Below the pieces are notes generated by a model. It worked only from the letters and a program-made list of their open reading frames with translations, did no database searches and was not told where the DNA came from. The translations under genes were made by a program, and so were the position numbers. From Bog-257 sp963846715 (GTDB taxonomy: Bacteria > Acidobacteriota > Terriglobia > Terriglobales > Acidobacteriaceae), in NCBI GenBank assembly GCA_963846715.1, contig CAWJXA010000003.1, forward strand, positions 116,348-180,347: DNA of 64,000 nt, read 5' to 3'. How positions within the stretch are numbered: the first letter of the stretch is position 1; each line of letters starts with the position of its first letter. Below, in pieces: positions 25,501 to 34,750 of the stretch.

Positions 25501-25614
25501 TGGATCCTCGCTTTTAGAGTAAGCCGCTTGCTGACCGAACATCGATCGCGCGGGCGGTCGCCCTGCTGGGTGTTGAAGACTTGAGACTCAACTGACTTCT
25601 AGCCGCGTAAAGAC

Positions 25615-25640
25615 AGAAGGGCAGCACCTGCCGCCCTTCT
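25615..25640 (-). terminator. Terminator of the cold-shock gene
   Basis: AGAAGGGC-type arms (25615-25626 and 25629-25640) pair over about 12 bp with one mismatch; a short T-rich stretch follows on the minus strand, 14 bases after the csp stop. Confidence 0.65.
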
Positions 25641-25653
25641 GTTGAATTCTTGT

Positions 25654-25854
25654 TTAGAGTACCTGAACGTTTTCAGCCTGCCAACCCTTAGCGCCACGCT
25701 TCACGTCGAAGCTGACCGCCTGACCTTCCTGCAGCGAACGGAAGCCGTTCGACTGGATGGCCGAGAAGTGGACGAAAACATCTTCGCCATTCTGACGTGA
25801 AATAAAACCAAAACCCTTGGCATCGTTAAACCACTTTACTGTTCCTTGTTCCAT
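25654..25854 (-). CDS. csp: Cold-shock protein (CSD family)
   Basis: A 66-residue cold-shock domain protein that binds single-stranded RNA and DNA. KWFNDAKGFGFI is RNP1, DVFVHFSAI is RNP2, and LQEGQAVSFDVKRGAKGWQAENV completes the fold. The start is ATG 25854; a longer reading frame upstream is most likely the mRNA leader, which is long in cold-shock genes. Confidence 0.95.
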   Translation of the reverse strand: MEQGTVKWFNDAKGFGFISRQNGEDVFVHFSAIQSNGFRSLQEGQAVSFDVKRGAKGWQAENVQVL

Positions 25855-26435
25855 TTGTTTCTTTGTATATCCTTGTTGTTGATGTTGCGCTGAAGTGATC
25901 GGAAGGTTACAGGCAGAAATCGCTCTAAGACAGGGAGGGATGGCTGCTAGACACGCCGTTCGCACATACGCAATATCACTATACCATCAAGTGGGCGAAG
26001 TAGGCCATTTCAAACCCGCTGCCTTTTTTCCAATGTTTCCCAAAAGCGAACAAAACATGTCACTGCGGTCCAAAAATTAAGCACATGAGATTTGGGGTTC
26101 TATATGTCCGGTAGCCGAATGTCCGGTAGCCGACATAGTTCTGACATAGTTCTAAAGTGGAGGTCCACAGTAAGAAGTCACGGTCTAAAGGTGTAGGTAG
26201 ACGAAAACACCTTCGAGCACAACGCCGGCAGCCCTCTATTCAATTGGGAACGCATCTTAGGTAATCTTTAGAGATTTGCTTGACATTGTATCTGTGACCA
26301 CAGCAAAATTGCGGCAATCTACCCTGCGGCAATGCGCGCGAGCCGTGCGCTTGCCTGAGGAAATTCCATGAACTGTCCCTGCTTTTGGGCAGCCTGCAAA
26401 TGCGTCCTAACCCGGCGTGAGAAAGAAGTTCACAC
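25855..26435. other. Divergent intergenic region with small tandem duplications
   Basis: The half nearest csp is its probable long leader. In the middle, ATGTCCGGTAGCCGA is tandemly duplicated (26104-26118, 26119-26133), followed directly by a tandem GACATAGTTCT (26132-26142, 26143-26153). The rest, up to the lectin-like gene, has no gene or clear promoter that I can support. Confidence 0.6.
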
Positions 26436-27905
26436 ATGCGATTCGGTATCCGTCTTCGGAGTTTGATATTTGTCTCCGCTCTGGCAGCTTTGTTAGTAGC
26501 CTCATCGGCTGCACAGGAAATCAGGTTCGAGGATTTCTCATCCATCAGCGGTTTGCAATTGAATGGCAGCCCCCATCAAGCCACCTGGCTAGGGGCCAAA
26601 GTCCTGCGCCTGACCGACGGCGGTCTAGCTATTCCGCACGGTGCGGCCCAGGCGTCGGCCACATACTTCAATGTCCAGCAACCGCTCACCAGCGGTTTCA
26701 CAACCTGGTTTGCATTCCAGCTCCACAACCCGACCCTGTGCTGTAACCCGGGAGATGGAATTGCGTTCATCATTCAGAACTCCAACGGCACCGACTCAAG
26801 CTATGGAGCGTCGGGCTCTGGTCTGACGGCCTTGGGCGCGGGCGCCGGTCCTAATCAATCCGGGGCACTGGGCTACGCCGGTATCAATAACAACCTGGCG
26901 GTGGAGTTCGACATTCACCAGGACGCGTGGGACCCGAATTCCAGCCACGTTGCCATACAGACCTGCGGAACCAGCACGAATACTCCGGTGCACATGGCGG
27001 GCAGCTACGAAATCGGAACCCACCAAAACGTTCCGAATTGCCTGTACCAGCAGCCAGGCTCACTGGTCGCGGTTCCCCCGATGGGCGGCAATTGCGGTGG
27101 CATTACCTGCACCAATGGGGCAGTGCACCAAGTCGTGATTGAATACACGCCTCCGGTGGGACACCAGTCCATGGGAACGCTAATGATATGGCTAGACCCT
27201 GTTTTCATGTCTGGCACGCACACTCCGGCGCCAGGGGCAGTTCCGACCATCAACGTGCCCTACAACATCAACTCGCTGTCGCTTAACAACGGAGCGGCCT
27301 GGGTCGGATTCACGGCTTCTCAGCCTATGCTGCAAGGAACGGCACAGGACATTCTCAGCTGGGAGTTCACCCCACACACGGCCACCCAGATCACGCAAGT
27401 GATTCCTCCGGGCGGGACGCAGGCCACTTATCCCTTCGGCGCGCACGAGATGGCGGTCACCTACCCCGCTGGGTTTACGAATCCGGACCAGATCACGATG
27501 ACGGTGCTGGCGACGCCGACGAATCAGACCACCTTCTTCCAGCAACGTCTGCTGGGAACGCAGTTCGCCAACGAAGCGTGCGCCATTTATCTGGGAACGG
27601 GAGGGGATTGCATCGTGTATTCGGTGACATGCCTTGACCCGGTCACGGGTTCGACGGTTTGTCCGCAGGAGCCGCTGTGTAGTCCGCAGCAGCAGGACCA
27701 ATGCATCGACATCGATTCGACGTTCTATACTTCCAGTCCAATTTCGCCGACCAATGCGGACTTCCTGGAGGCCGATCCCATCGGATCGAACAACTGGACG
27801 AGCATCTTCTTCTCGTATACGACCCTACCGGTGGACGGCACGGTGTCCGGAAAAGGCAAAGGCTTCTCCGATATCGTGACCACGTTCATCCGCAATAAGC
27901 CGTGA
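26436..27905 (+). CDS. Secreted L-type (legume-like) lectin domain protein
   Basis: A 489-residue exported protein. The signal peptide ends VASSAAQ; a legume-lectin-like beta sandwich occupies residues ~25-310. FTTWFAFQL, GDGIAFIIQNSN and the metal/sugar-site pattern NNLAVEFDIHQDAWDPNSSHVAIQ are followed by HQVVIEYTP and AAWVGFTASQ. A second C-terminal region (~320-489) has several Cys pairs (CLDPVTGSTVCPQEPLC) and no recognised family. It likely binds extracellular polysaccharide. It is followed by a strong terminator. Confidence 0.8.
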   Translation: MRFGIRLRSLIFVSALAALLVASSAAQEIRFEDFSSISGLQLNGSPHQATWLGAKVLRLTDGGLAIPHGAAQASATYFNVQQPLTSGFTTWFAFQLHNPTLCCNPGDGIAFIIQNSNGTDSSYGASGSGLTALGAGAGPNQSGALGYAGINNNLAVEFDIHQDAWDPNSSHVAIQTCGTSTNTPVHMAGSYEIGTHQNVPNCLYQQPGSLVAVPPMGGNCGGITCTNGAVHQVVIEYTPPVGHQSMGTLMIWLDPVFMSGTHTPAPGAVPTINVPYNINSLSLNNGAAWVGFTASQPMLQGTAQDILSWEFTPHTATQITQVIPPGGTQATYPFGAHEMAVTYPAGFTNPDQITMTVLATPTNQTTFFQQRLLGTQFANEACAIYLGTGGDCIVYSVTCLDPVTGSTVCPQEPLCSPQQQDQCIDIDSTFYTSSPISPTNADFLEADPIGSNNWTSIFFSYTTLPVDGTVSGKGKGFSDIVTTFIRNKP

Positions 27906-27938
27906 TCGGTTAGCGCGGTACACATCGGGGAAACAAAC

Positions 27939-27980
27939 TAGCCGTTGCGGTCGATGACAACGACCGCAGCGGCTAATTTT
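27939..27980 (+). terminator. Terminator of the lectin-like gene
   Basis: TAGCCGTTGCGGTCG pairs with CGACCGCAGCGGCTA over 15 bp (one G-T wobble) around a 7-base loop and is followed by ATTTTT. Confidence 0.85.
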
Positions 27981-28021
27981 TGGGAGCGAATTCGGAATTG
28001 GTGTATGCGGAGTGGAGAGTA

Positions 28022-28192
28022 GGAGAGATGCCTCTGAGTTCGGTTGGTGGAAAAAAAGCACTCTGTAGCCGCCTTGCGGCGACAGGTGATAGCCCACCGC
28101 TTCAGCAGTGGGAAGGACAAAGTAAGAAATCCTGAGTCCGCTTCAGCGGACGGCAGACGTTTGGTGACAGCCTCTGAAGCGCCGCTCTACCT
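28022..28192. repeat. Mosaic repeat region, copy 6
   Basis: Contains the inverted counterpart (28042-28110) of 24842-24909, TCCGCTTCAGCGGA (28138-28151) and CAGCCTCTGAAGCGCCGC (28168-28185). The modules are the same as in copy 5 but arranged differently, as if recombined. Confidence 0.7.
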
Positions 28193-28234
28193 GCACCTGC
28201 AATTACACCAATGCGTAAGTTGGTCGAGCAGTTC

Positions 28235-31200
28235 TTATGAGCCGCCCTGGTAAGACTTCGAGGCGTCCCGGTACATGTCTTTCAGGTCGGCGCGCTCCAA
28301 GACGCGAGTGGCGCCTTCTTCCCGGCTGATCGATTCCAGGATTGATACCGCCTGCCGATAATGGGGAACAGCAGCCTGCGGCTTGCCGCTACGAGCGCTT
28401 GCACTGCCGAGAAGATACTGTGCACGCGCCTGTTCGACCCGCAAACCGAGCTTTTCCGCCCGGCCATCCGCGGTGTCAAGCTCCTGAGTGGCGGCATCTA
28501 TTTGATTCATCCCCAGCAATGCTTCTCCGAGATAGACCGAAGCCTCTACGGATTGCGCTTTCAATCCCATTGAGTCGGCGTCCTGTATCAGCTTCTTCAA
28601 GATGGGGGCAGCAGCCTGAAAGTGTCCTTGAGCAACATCAACCTTGGCGATGTTGAGTTTCGAAATGACGATCAGATCCCGCAAGGCCGCCTTGGTGGCA
28701 GTCTGCAGTGCACGGTCGTACTGTTGTCTCGCCGATCCGTAATCGCCACGATAGAAGTAGCTGTCGCCGAGCGCGTTCAGCGCCTCTGACGTTACGGTAT
28801 CGTTTTTCAGGTCGGTAGCGAGTTTGAGCGCATCGTCGATGTATTTCTGCCCTTCGTCTTCCCTGCCCACGGCCGACAAAACATCTCCGTAACGCGACTG
28901 CGCTTCCGCCATGAACCAGGTGCGATCCTTGACTTCCTGGAAATTCTGGACTGCATCCTGAAGAGCTCCTACAGCTTGACCATATTTTCCTTGCGTGGCG
29001 AACAGTGCACCCATGCTGCTCGACTGCAGGGCCTCGCCCGACTTGTCGCCGGCGGCACGGAGGGCATCTTTTGCCTTCAGATATTGTGACAACGCAGTGT
29101 CATACTGTCCCAACTTTACGTAGGTCTCCGCTAGATTATGCAGAGATTCGCTTGGGTCCTGCTTCAGCCGGTCACGAATCTGGTAAGCCTGTTGGAAATA
29201 GGTCAGAGCGTCCTGGTACTCGCCCTTATTGAAATGCGAGCTACCGATGTTATTCAAGCACTGCGCCTGGTTAAGTTCGTCTCCGGTATCGCGATAGAGT
29301 TGCAGTGCTTCGCCGGTGAAGGTAAGCGCCTCGTTGTATTTACCATGGTCGTGGTAGAGCGTGCCCAGGTCCATCAAGTCGCGGGCCAATCCGGTCTTAT
29401 CGCCGATCTTGCGGTCGACCTCGATCGCCTCATTGTAGCTGGCCAAGGCGCCATTGAAATTGCCCTGCGCGTCCTGCAACTGCGCCATCTGGCCGAGGGT
29501 GGCCGCTATCCCTCTTTGATCTCCCACGGTCTTGCGTATCTCGAGCGCCTGCTGATAATTGCGCAGTGCATCATCCGGCTTGTTGAGATACTGATAAGCG
29601 ACGCCCATGGCCTGAAGGATGGCGCCCTTCTGTTCCTGGTTGTCGAATTGAATGGCCAGACTCAGAGCGTTGTTGAGTGGGTCCAGAGCGGCCTGGTTAT
29701 CGCCCGACTTAACATCGACGCGGCCACTGGCCAATAATGCGCTGACGTTCTTGGGATCGGCGGCCAACACCAGAGACAGGCGCTTCTTGGCGGCATCGAA
29801 ATTATTGGCGTTTTCGTACAGGTTCGCCAGCGCGAATTGGGCGTCGAGATCGGTTGGATTGACTTTGGTGAGGTTCTCATACGCGGCAATGGCCTTGGCC
29901 GTGTCGTGGGTGATACTAGCGTGACTGGCTTCGATCAGGTAGCGGTCATGCTCCGACAGATTGTCGCTTAGCGACATGGCCTTGCGGGATGCGACTTCGG
30001 CTTTATCGTCATAGCCGAGACTGGCATAGGTCTGGGCCAATTTCGAAAGAGCCACGGCAAAGTTTGGATCGTCGGTCGTGGCCTCCTCAAACTTGGTGAC
30101 CGCCTTGGTGTTGTCTCCCGAGCGGGCCAGCGCCAGTCCCTCGTTGTAGGCGCGTAGAGCGGGCACCGACGTGGTGGAGATGCGCTGGGAGTGGGCTTGC
30201 AACTCCTTCAAGATCTCCGGCGTTGTCGCCAGCTTTTGACGAACCTCGGCGGCCAGCTTGTCCAAGGAGCCGAGCAGATCTTTTTCGCTGGCAGCATCGG
30301 TTTGGATCTCCGACCTACGATCCTGTTTCAGATCGAGCACGGTCGAGTTGATCCGCACTTGTTCTCCGAACTTCTGATACTGGCCGAAAACAACCGTGTC
30401 AGCGCCGACAAAGTCGGCGACCCGCTTCAGAGTCGAAATATCCAACTGAGATTCAGGCGAAATGTGCAGATCGCTCAAGACCCGTTGCAAGCGCTCGGGT
30501 GAAACCGAACGAAGATGAGCCGACTGGCCAATGTCGGAGCTCAAAGTTTCCGCCAAACTGGCGCCCATCCAATTCAGTTTCGGATCTCCGGTGCCGTTGT
30601 AAAAGGGAATAATCGCCACCGAAGTAACCGGGCCCTGCACGGCGCTGGATTCAGATCCGCGATGCATGGCATAGCGAATCCCAAGACCGGTACCGGCAAT
30701 TAGCACGAGGGCGGCGACAGCGATCGCGATCCACTTGCGGGGAGACCACTTATCTGACGCGGCGCCGGAAGGGACGTAGGACGCCAATACGGACTGCCCT
30801 GCTCGCGTCTTCTTGCCTTGCCAGACCTCAAGCTCATCAATCAACTGCTGGAGCGAAGCGAAGCGCGCATCGGGATCGCGCTCCAAACACTTGCTGACCA
30901 CACTGCTCAACACCGGTGGAATAGCGGAGTCAACATCCACCAGCGGAGTAGCCGGCTCCTGCGTGCGCTTTACCAGGCTGGCGATGGCGCTCTCAGCGTG
31001 AAAAGGAACGAAGCCGCTCAACATCTCATAGAAAATGAGACCGACGGCGAACTGGTCGGAGCGCGCATCCAGGTCCTTGCCCATCGCCTGTTCCGGCGAC
31101 ATGTACTCCATGGTGCCGACCATCATGCCGGTCTGGGTCATGCCGTCGCCTTGCAGGGTCCGCGCCAAACCAAAGTCCATGATCACGACGCGGCCAACAG

Positions 31201-31942
31201 GGTCGCGCATGATATTGCTGGGCTTGAGATCGCGATGAATGACGCCTTCGGCATGGGCTGCCTGCAAGCCGGCGCAGACCTGCAGGATTATGCCGACCGC
31301 GTCCTGAGGCGAGAGTTTGCCCTGGCTGGTAAGAATCGAGCGTAAGTCCTCACCCTCGATGAACTCCATGGTGATGAACTTCACGCCGTCAGCTTCGTTC
31401 AGGTCATAAATGCGAATGATGTTCTTATGGGTGACCTGGCGAGCCAGCACCAACTCCTGCTTAAACCGAGCGAGGATGGCAGGATTTCCAGCCAGATCGG
31501 GGCGAATTACTTTGAGGCCCACGACACGCTCGACTTCCATGTCGCGGGCTTTGTAGACGGCGCCCATGCCGCCCATGCCGAGCAGTTTCTGAATTTCGTA
31601 ACGCCCGCCGAGAACGTCGCCTTCATGAAAGACCGTCGCGCCGATGTGCGAGAAGATAGGATGCGGAGGCGACCCCGGTCCCGATGAAGATGAAGGCCCT
31701 CCGCCGACAATCGTCGCAGCATCGGAGGGATCGCTCTTGGGAGCCGAAGAAGGAATGCTTCCCTTGGAAGAGGACGGTGGTTCGCCAGTACCTGGCAAGG
31801 TAACATCAGCGGGATCAACCCCAGGCAGAGTTGCGCCGTCGGAGTTAAGCGCGGGCGTGGGCGTGGCGGAAGAACTTTCTCCGCTGGACACGGCTATCCC
31901 GTCTTGCGCTCGACGCGCTGCGCCTTCTCTGTCCCCAGCCAT
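28235..31942 (-). CDS. PknB-type Ser/Thr kinase with TM helix and TPR sensor region
   Basis: A 1235-residue receptor-like kinase. Residues 1-100 are Ser/Pro-rich and disordered. The kinase domain runs from ~114 to 375: GMGGMGAVYKA loop, Lys144, HRDLKPSN with Asp238, DFGLA at 256-260, and MSPEQ. A single membrane helix at ~403-425 is followed by a TolB/FlgO-like alpha-beta segment (SVAIIPFYNGTGDPKLNWMG, VGADTVVFGQYQ) and then at least ten TPRs (~600-1210; for example LYHDHGKYNEALTFTGEAL and YFYRGDYGSARQQYDRAL). The architecture is typical of Acidobacteriota. The stimulus and targets are unknown. It appears monocistronic. Confidence 0.93.
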   Translation of the reverse strand: MAGDREGAARRAQDGIAVSSGESSSATPTPALNSDGATLPGVDPADVTLPGTGEPPSSSKGSIPSSAPKSDPSDAATIVGGGPSSSSGPGSPPHPIFSHIGATVFHEGDVLGGRYEIQKLLGMGGMGAVYKARDMEVERVVGLKVIRPDLAGNPAILARFKQELVLARQVTHKNIIRIYDLNEADGVKFITMEFIEGEDLRSILTSQGKLSPQDAVGIILQVCAGLQAAHAEGVIHRDLKPSNIMRDPVGRVVIMDFGLARTLQGDGMTQTGMMVGTMEYMSPEQAMGKDLDARSDQFAVGLIFYEMLSGFVPFHAESAIASLVKRTQEPATPLVDVDSAIPPVLSSVVSKCLERDPDARFASLQQLIDELEVWQGKKTRAGQSVLASYVPSGAASDKWSPRKWIAIAVAALVLIAGTGLGIRYAMHRGSESSAVQGPVTSVAIIPFYNGTGDPKLNWMGASLAETLSSDIGQSAHLRSVSPERLQRVLSDLHISPESQLDISTLKRVADFVGADTVVFGQYQKFGEQVRINSTVLDLKQDRRSEIQTDAASEKDLLGSLDKLAAEVRQKLATTPEILKELQAHSQRISTTSVPALRAYNEGLALARSGDNTKAVTKFEEATTDDPNFAVALSKLAQTYASLGYDDKAEVASRKAMSLSDNLSEHDRYLIEASHASITHDTAKAIAAYENLTKVNPTDLDAQFALANLYENANNFDAAKKRLSLVLAADPKNVSALLASGRVDVKSGDNQAALDPLNNALSLAIQFDNQEQKGAILQAMGVAYQYLNKPDDALRNYQQALEIRKTVGDQRGIAATLGQMAQLQDAQGNFNGALASYNEAIEVDRKIGDKTGLARDLMDLGTLYHDHGKYNEALTFTGEALQLYRDTGDELNQAQCLNNIGSSHFNKGEYQDALTYFQQAYQIRDRLKQDPSESLHNLAETYVKLGQYDTALSQYLKAKDALRAAGDKSGEALQSSSMGALFATQGKYGQAVGALQDAVQNFQEVKDRTWFMAEAQSRYGDVLSAVGREDEGQKYIDDALKLATDLKNDTVTSEALNALGDSYFYRGDYGSARQQYDRALQTATKAALRDLIVISKLNIAKVDVAQGHFQAAAPILKKLIQDADSMGLKAQSVEASVYLGEALLGMNQIDAATQELDTADGRAEKLGLRVEQARAQYLLGSASARSGKPQAAVPHYRQAVSILESISREEGATRVLERADLKDMYRDASKSYQGGS

Positions 31943-32152
31943 GTCTCCCCTTCCAGGGCTGTGCTAGTGAGGGTGTGTAGGGAGGTGGGCTTCCCACCCG
32001 AACTCAACTATCGAAAAGTATACGCCGATTTCATGCTTCTGAAGCTATGTTTCGATAGGACTTAGCCGTTATAGTCATGGCCTAAAAGCATCAAAGTGGT
32101 GGTAGCACTTTTCGGCAGACTTGCACCGCCGAAACTCGGGTCGTGAGCGCAT
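31943..32152. other. Intergenic region upstream of the kinase gene
   Basis: No gene is supported. It should hold the kinase promoter on the minus strand; AGGGGAGAC just upstream of the start is the likely ribosome site. No repeat was noticed. Confidence 0.4.
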
Positions 32153-32188
32153 GAAAAAAAATGCCGGCGCCCAAGGGGGCACCGGCAG
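32153..32188 (-). terminator. Terminator of the putative-Ig lipoprotein gene
   Basis: On the minus strand TGCCGGTGCCC and GGGCGCCGGCA pair over 11 bp (one wobble) around CCTT, then an eight-T run, 15 bases after the stop. Confidence 0.88.
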
Positions 32189-32203
32189 TCACCTGTGGAT
32201 TGT

Positions 32204-34378
32204 TTACTGATGGGTACTGGCCACCGAGGTGATTCTGGGGTTCGGATCTGCCGCCCCAGTGGTTGGAACCGCGACATTGAGCGATACCCACTTGTTGTTC
32301 GAGAAGTCTGGCGAGCCGCCAGTCACTGCTGCCCCGGCCGTGACCATATACACGATGTCGTCGCAGCTGCAGTCGTTGGTGGGGGTGGGGGCCCCGGTCG
32401 GCATGGTCAGGAAGAATGCACCCGTAGCCGTGCCAGGGTTGATCGCGCTGGGATCCAGTATGTACGGGAGCGATACCATCTGACTCATCATCGGTCCGGC
32501 CGGTCCGCTGCTGTCGTAGGTCACTTTCAGGGTACCGCCAGGCGCGGGGATGATGGTCGAATCAGCTTCGTTGGTAACGCTTGACGATACAGGTTGTACG
32601 GTCGTTCCCGCATAGCTCAACAAGAACGATGCCAGAGTGAACGGTCCACCGGTCTGAGGTTCGAATATTCCTTCCGTGGCCGACGGATCCGTACCGATCA
32701 CAAAGCCCTTGTTAGAACCCACTATGTACCACACCGGCGGCGTGCTGCTGATACCGGTAACCGTAACCCGTCCGGTGTTCCCATCTACGGTGTAAGTGCC
32801 GGTGAAGGTGTTGCGGGTAACGGTGCCGGCGTTGTTTTCGTCGGTTTGGAACAGCGTGATGTTGCCCTGCCCATCGAAGGTACTGACGCCCAATTGCACG
32901 TCCGGTCCCGTCGGCGTGGCTCCATTCAACTCCATCACCGCGGCAGCGTTCAAGGTAGCCGCACCGATGGTGCAGTTGCCAGTGCCTCCGACACATTGCT
33001 TAAGTGCCGAGACCAGGCTGAGAGAAGCGCCGCTGGAGGGGGCATCCGTCTGCACCGCTACGAACTCGGTTAATGTATTGACTACGTAAAAAGCGTAGTT
33101 CTGTGTGCTGGAACCGACGGTGAGAGTCAGCGTTCCGCGGCCGGTGCTGGTGAAGTCCGTATCCGCGGTAACGGTGCCGCCAGTAATTGCCACGTCGCTC
33201 TGCACAGTTCCGTTATCGTTCGTGTCTTCTACGCCGCTGGTGATGGTACTGCCAGTGCTGTCCGTTTTGAAAGACCCTGCACCTGCGGATCGATGGCCTG
33301 CAGGATCAACTCCGAAAAAGCCCAGCGAGTAAGCCCCGGAAAACTGCATCAACCCCGGAACCTTGGGTAGAGTCTGTACCTTGATGACGCCTGAACCGTA
33401 AACCATCGGATTGTTAGTGTCGCTCAGAGTAAATCTAACGTCTCCGTTCAGCGGAACCGCCAGGACATAGCTGTAGGTCACGCCCAAAGCTGGAATTGTG
33501 AACGTCATGGAGCCCAAGTTGTTGGTTCCGGTAATGCTATAGGTCCCAGTAAAGGGTGTATTGGTCAGAGGTCCATTCACGGAATCGTTCTGATCGAGAA
33601 CGCCAGAAAGGTTCCCCAATCCGTCGCCGATGAAGCTGCCTACGGTGTAAAACGGGGTTCCGTTTCTATAGCCATTGAACGAGAAAGCGAAGTTTCCCTG
33701 AAGCTTTCCTTTGACCGTAATGCTGACGGCCGCGCTGTTCGTATTGGAGTCGGCGTCGGTTACTTGAATCGTGAAGGGGTAGGTCATGCCCGTGCCCGTG
33801 GCCGTGCCAGAAATCGTGCCGGCGCTCGCGCTCAACGTCAATCCCGGAGGCAATACGTCAGAGCAGTCAGATTTCGCGGGAGCAGCACAGGACCAGGTAA
33901 AGGGCGAAAGCCCACCCGTGTTAGTCAAGGTCGTGGTGTACGGTACGCCGATGAATGCATTCGGAAGGGTGGTCGAGGTCACGACTGGAAGCGGATTGAT
34001 GGTGATGGAAAAGCCGCCCTTCTGATAGGCAGCAGTTGGGGTTTGCGAATCGGTCACGCGGACCGTGAAGCTGTATTTCTTGGCGGTTCCGTCTGAATTC
34101 AAGTCGGTCGAAAGCGGCGTGCCGCTGATCACTCCGCCACTGCTCAGGGTCAGGCCCGGAGGCAGAGTCCCACTGTCCAGCGTCCAGGTATAGGGTCCGA
34201 CACCTCCAGAGGGCACGAGAGTGATGGTATAAGGAGACAACACTACGCCATCGGGCACACTCGAATTGGCGATGTTCAACGCAACTATATCGGTCGGCGC
34301 GTGTGTGGAGCAGGCGCAGAGCACGGCGCACAGGCCAAGCGACAACACGAGAAACGGAAAAGGCTTAGACCCTTTCAT
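32204..34378 (-). CDS. Putative-Ig domain lipoprotein
   Basis: A 724-residue exported lipoprotein. Basic N-terminus, hydrophobic segment and lipobox LCAC place the lipidated Cys at 23. Two cadherin-like putative-Ig (He_PIG) repeats follow: GGVGPYTWTLDSGTLPPGLTLSSGGVISGTP and GGLSPFTWSC...LPPGLTLSASAGTISGTA (each quoted in part). The remaining ~480 residues are repeated beta-rich segments such as GNFAFSFNGYRNGTPFYTVG and MQFSGAYSLGFFGVD, a pattern frequent in Acidobacteriota surface proteins. Likely adhesive or structural. Start ATG 34378 has AAGGAG four bases upstream. Confidence 0.82.
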   Translation of the reverse strand: MKGSKPFPFLVLSLGLCAVLCACSTHAPTDIVALNIANSSVPDGVVLSPYTITLVPSGGVGPYTWTLDSGTLPPGLTLSSGGVISGTPLSTDLNSDGTAKKYSFTVRVTDSQTPTAAYQKGGFSITINPLPVVTSTTLPNAFIGVPYTTTLTNTGGLSPFTWSCAAPAKSDCSDVLPPGLTLSASAGTISGTATGTGMTYPFTIQVTDADSNTNSAAVSITVKGKLQGNFAFSFNGYRNGTPFYTVGSFIGDGLGNLSGVLDQNDSVNGPLTNTPFTGTYSITGTNNLGSMTFTIPALGVTYSYVLAVPLNGDVRFTLSDTNNPMVYGSGVIKVQTLPKVPGLMQFSGAYSLGFFGVDPAGHRSAGAGSFKTDSTGSTITSGVEDTNDNGTVQSDVAITGGTVTADTDFTSTGRGTLTLTVGSSTQNYAFYVVNTLTEFVAVQTDAPSSGASLSLVSALKQCVGGTGNCTIGAATLNAAAVMELNGATPTGPDVQLGVSTFDGQGNITLFQTDENNAGTVTRNTFTGTYTVDGNTGRVTVTGISSTPPVWYIVGSNKGFVIGTDPSATEGIFEPQTGGPFTLASFLLSYAGTTVQPVSSSVTNEADSTIIPAPGGTLKVTYDSSGPAGPMMSQMVSLPYILDPSAINPGTATGAFFLTMPTGAPTPTNDCSCDDIVYMVTAGAAVTGGSPDFSNNKWVSLNVAVPTTGAADPNPRITSVASTHQ

Positions 34379-34750
34379 GCAACTCCTTGATGATTCGGAA
34401 AGCTGGTTTTGTCTGGACGCCACTCCCGGTAGACCGACTGACTAGCCAGCGCAGCCTGACCCGGCACGAACGTTTGCGCTGAATGACGGAAGAGGTCCCT
34501 ATTACACAGCAGGTTAATTCACCCGTGCTTAAATGCAAGCTTTTTTTGACCTCGGCACAACCACCGAGCGCTGCTTAACGTCACTCGATTTTCTCACAAG
34601 ATTCTATCTAGCGCCCACGCAGGCGATACATTCACGTGTGATTGGTCGCAGCAGCAGGCCAATCTCGCTGGAACTCGCGCAGCACCGAGGCGCAGCAGCA
34701 CACTGTCGTGCTATTCTGCTTGGCCGTTAGTGATTCATCGGAGAATTCAT
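34379..34750. other. Divergent intergenic region
   Basis: The 372 bases between the lipoprotein gene (minus) and the asparaginase-like gene (plus) carry no gene I can support. Promoters for both are expected here; a GCTTTTTTTGACC stretch near 34550 is the only A/T-rich feature noticed. Confidence 0.4.

Noticed and set aside
26279..26310. TTGACA near 26279 as a promoter of the lectin-like gene
   Set aside because: No -10-like hexamer lies 16-18 bases downstream; the match is probably chance.
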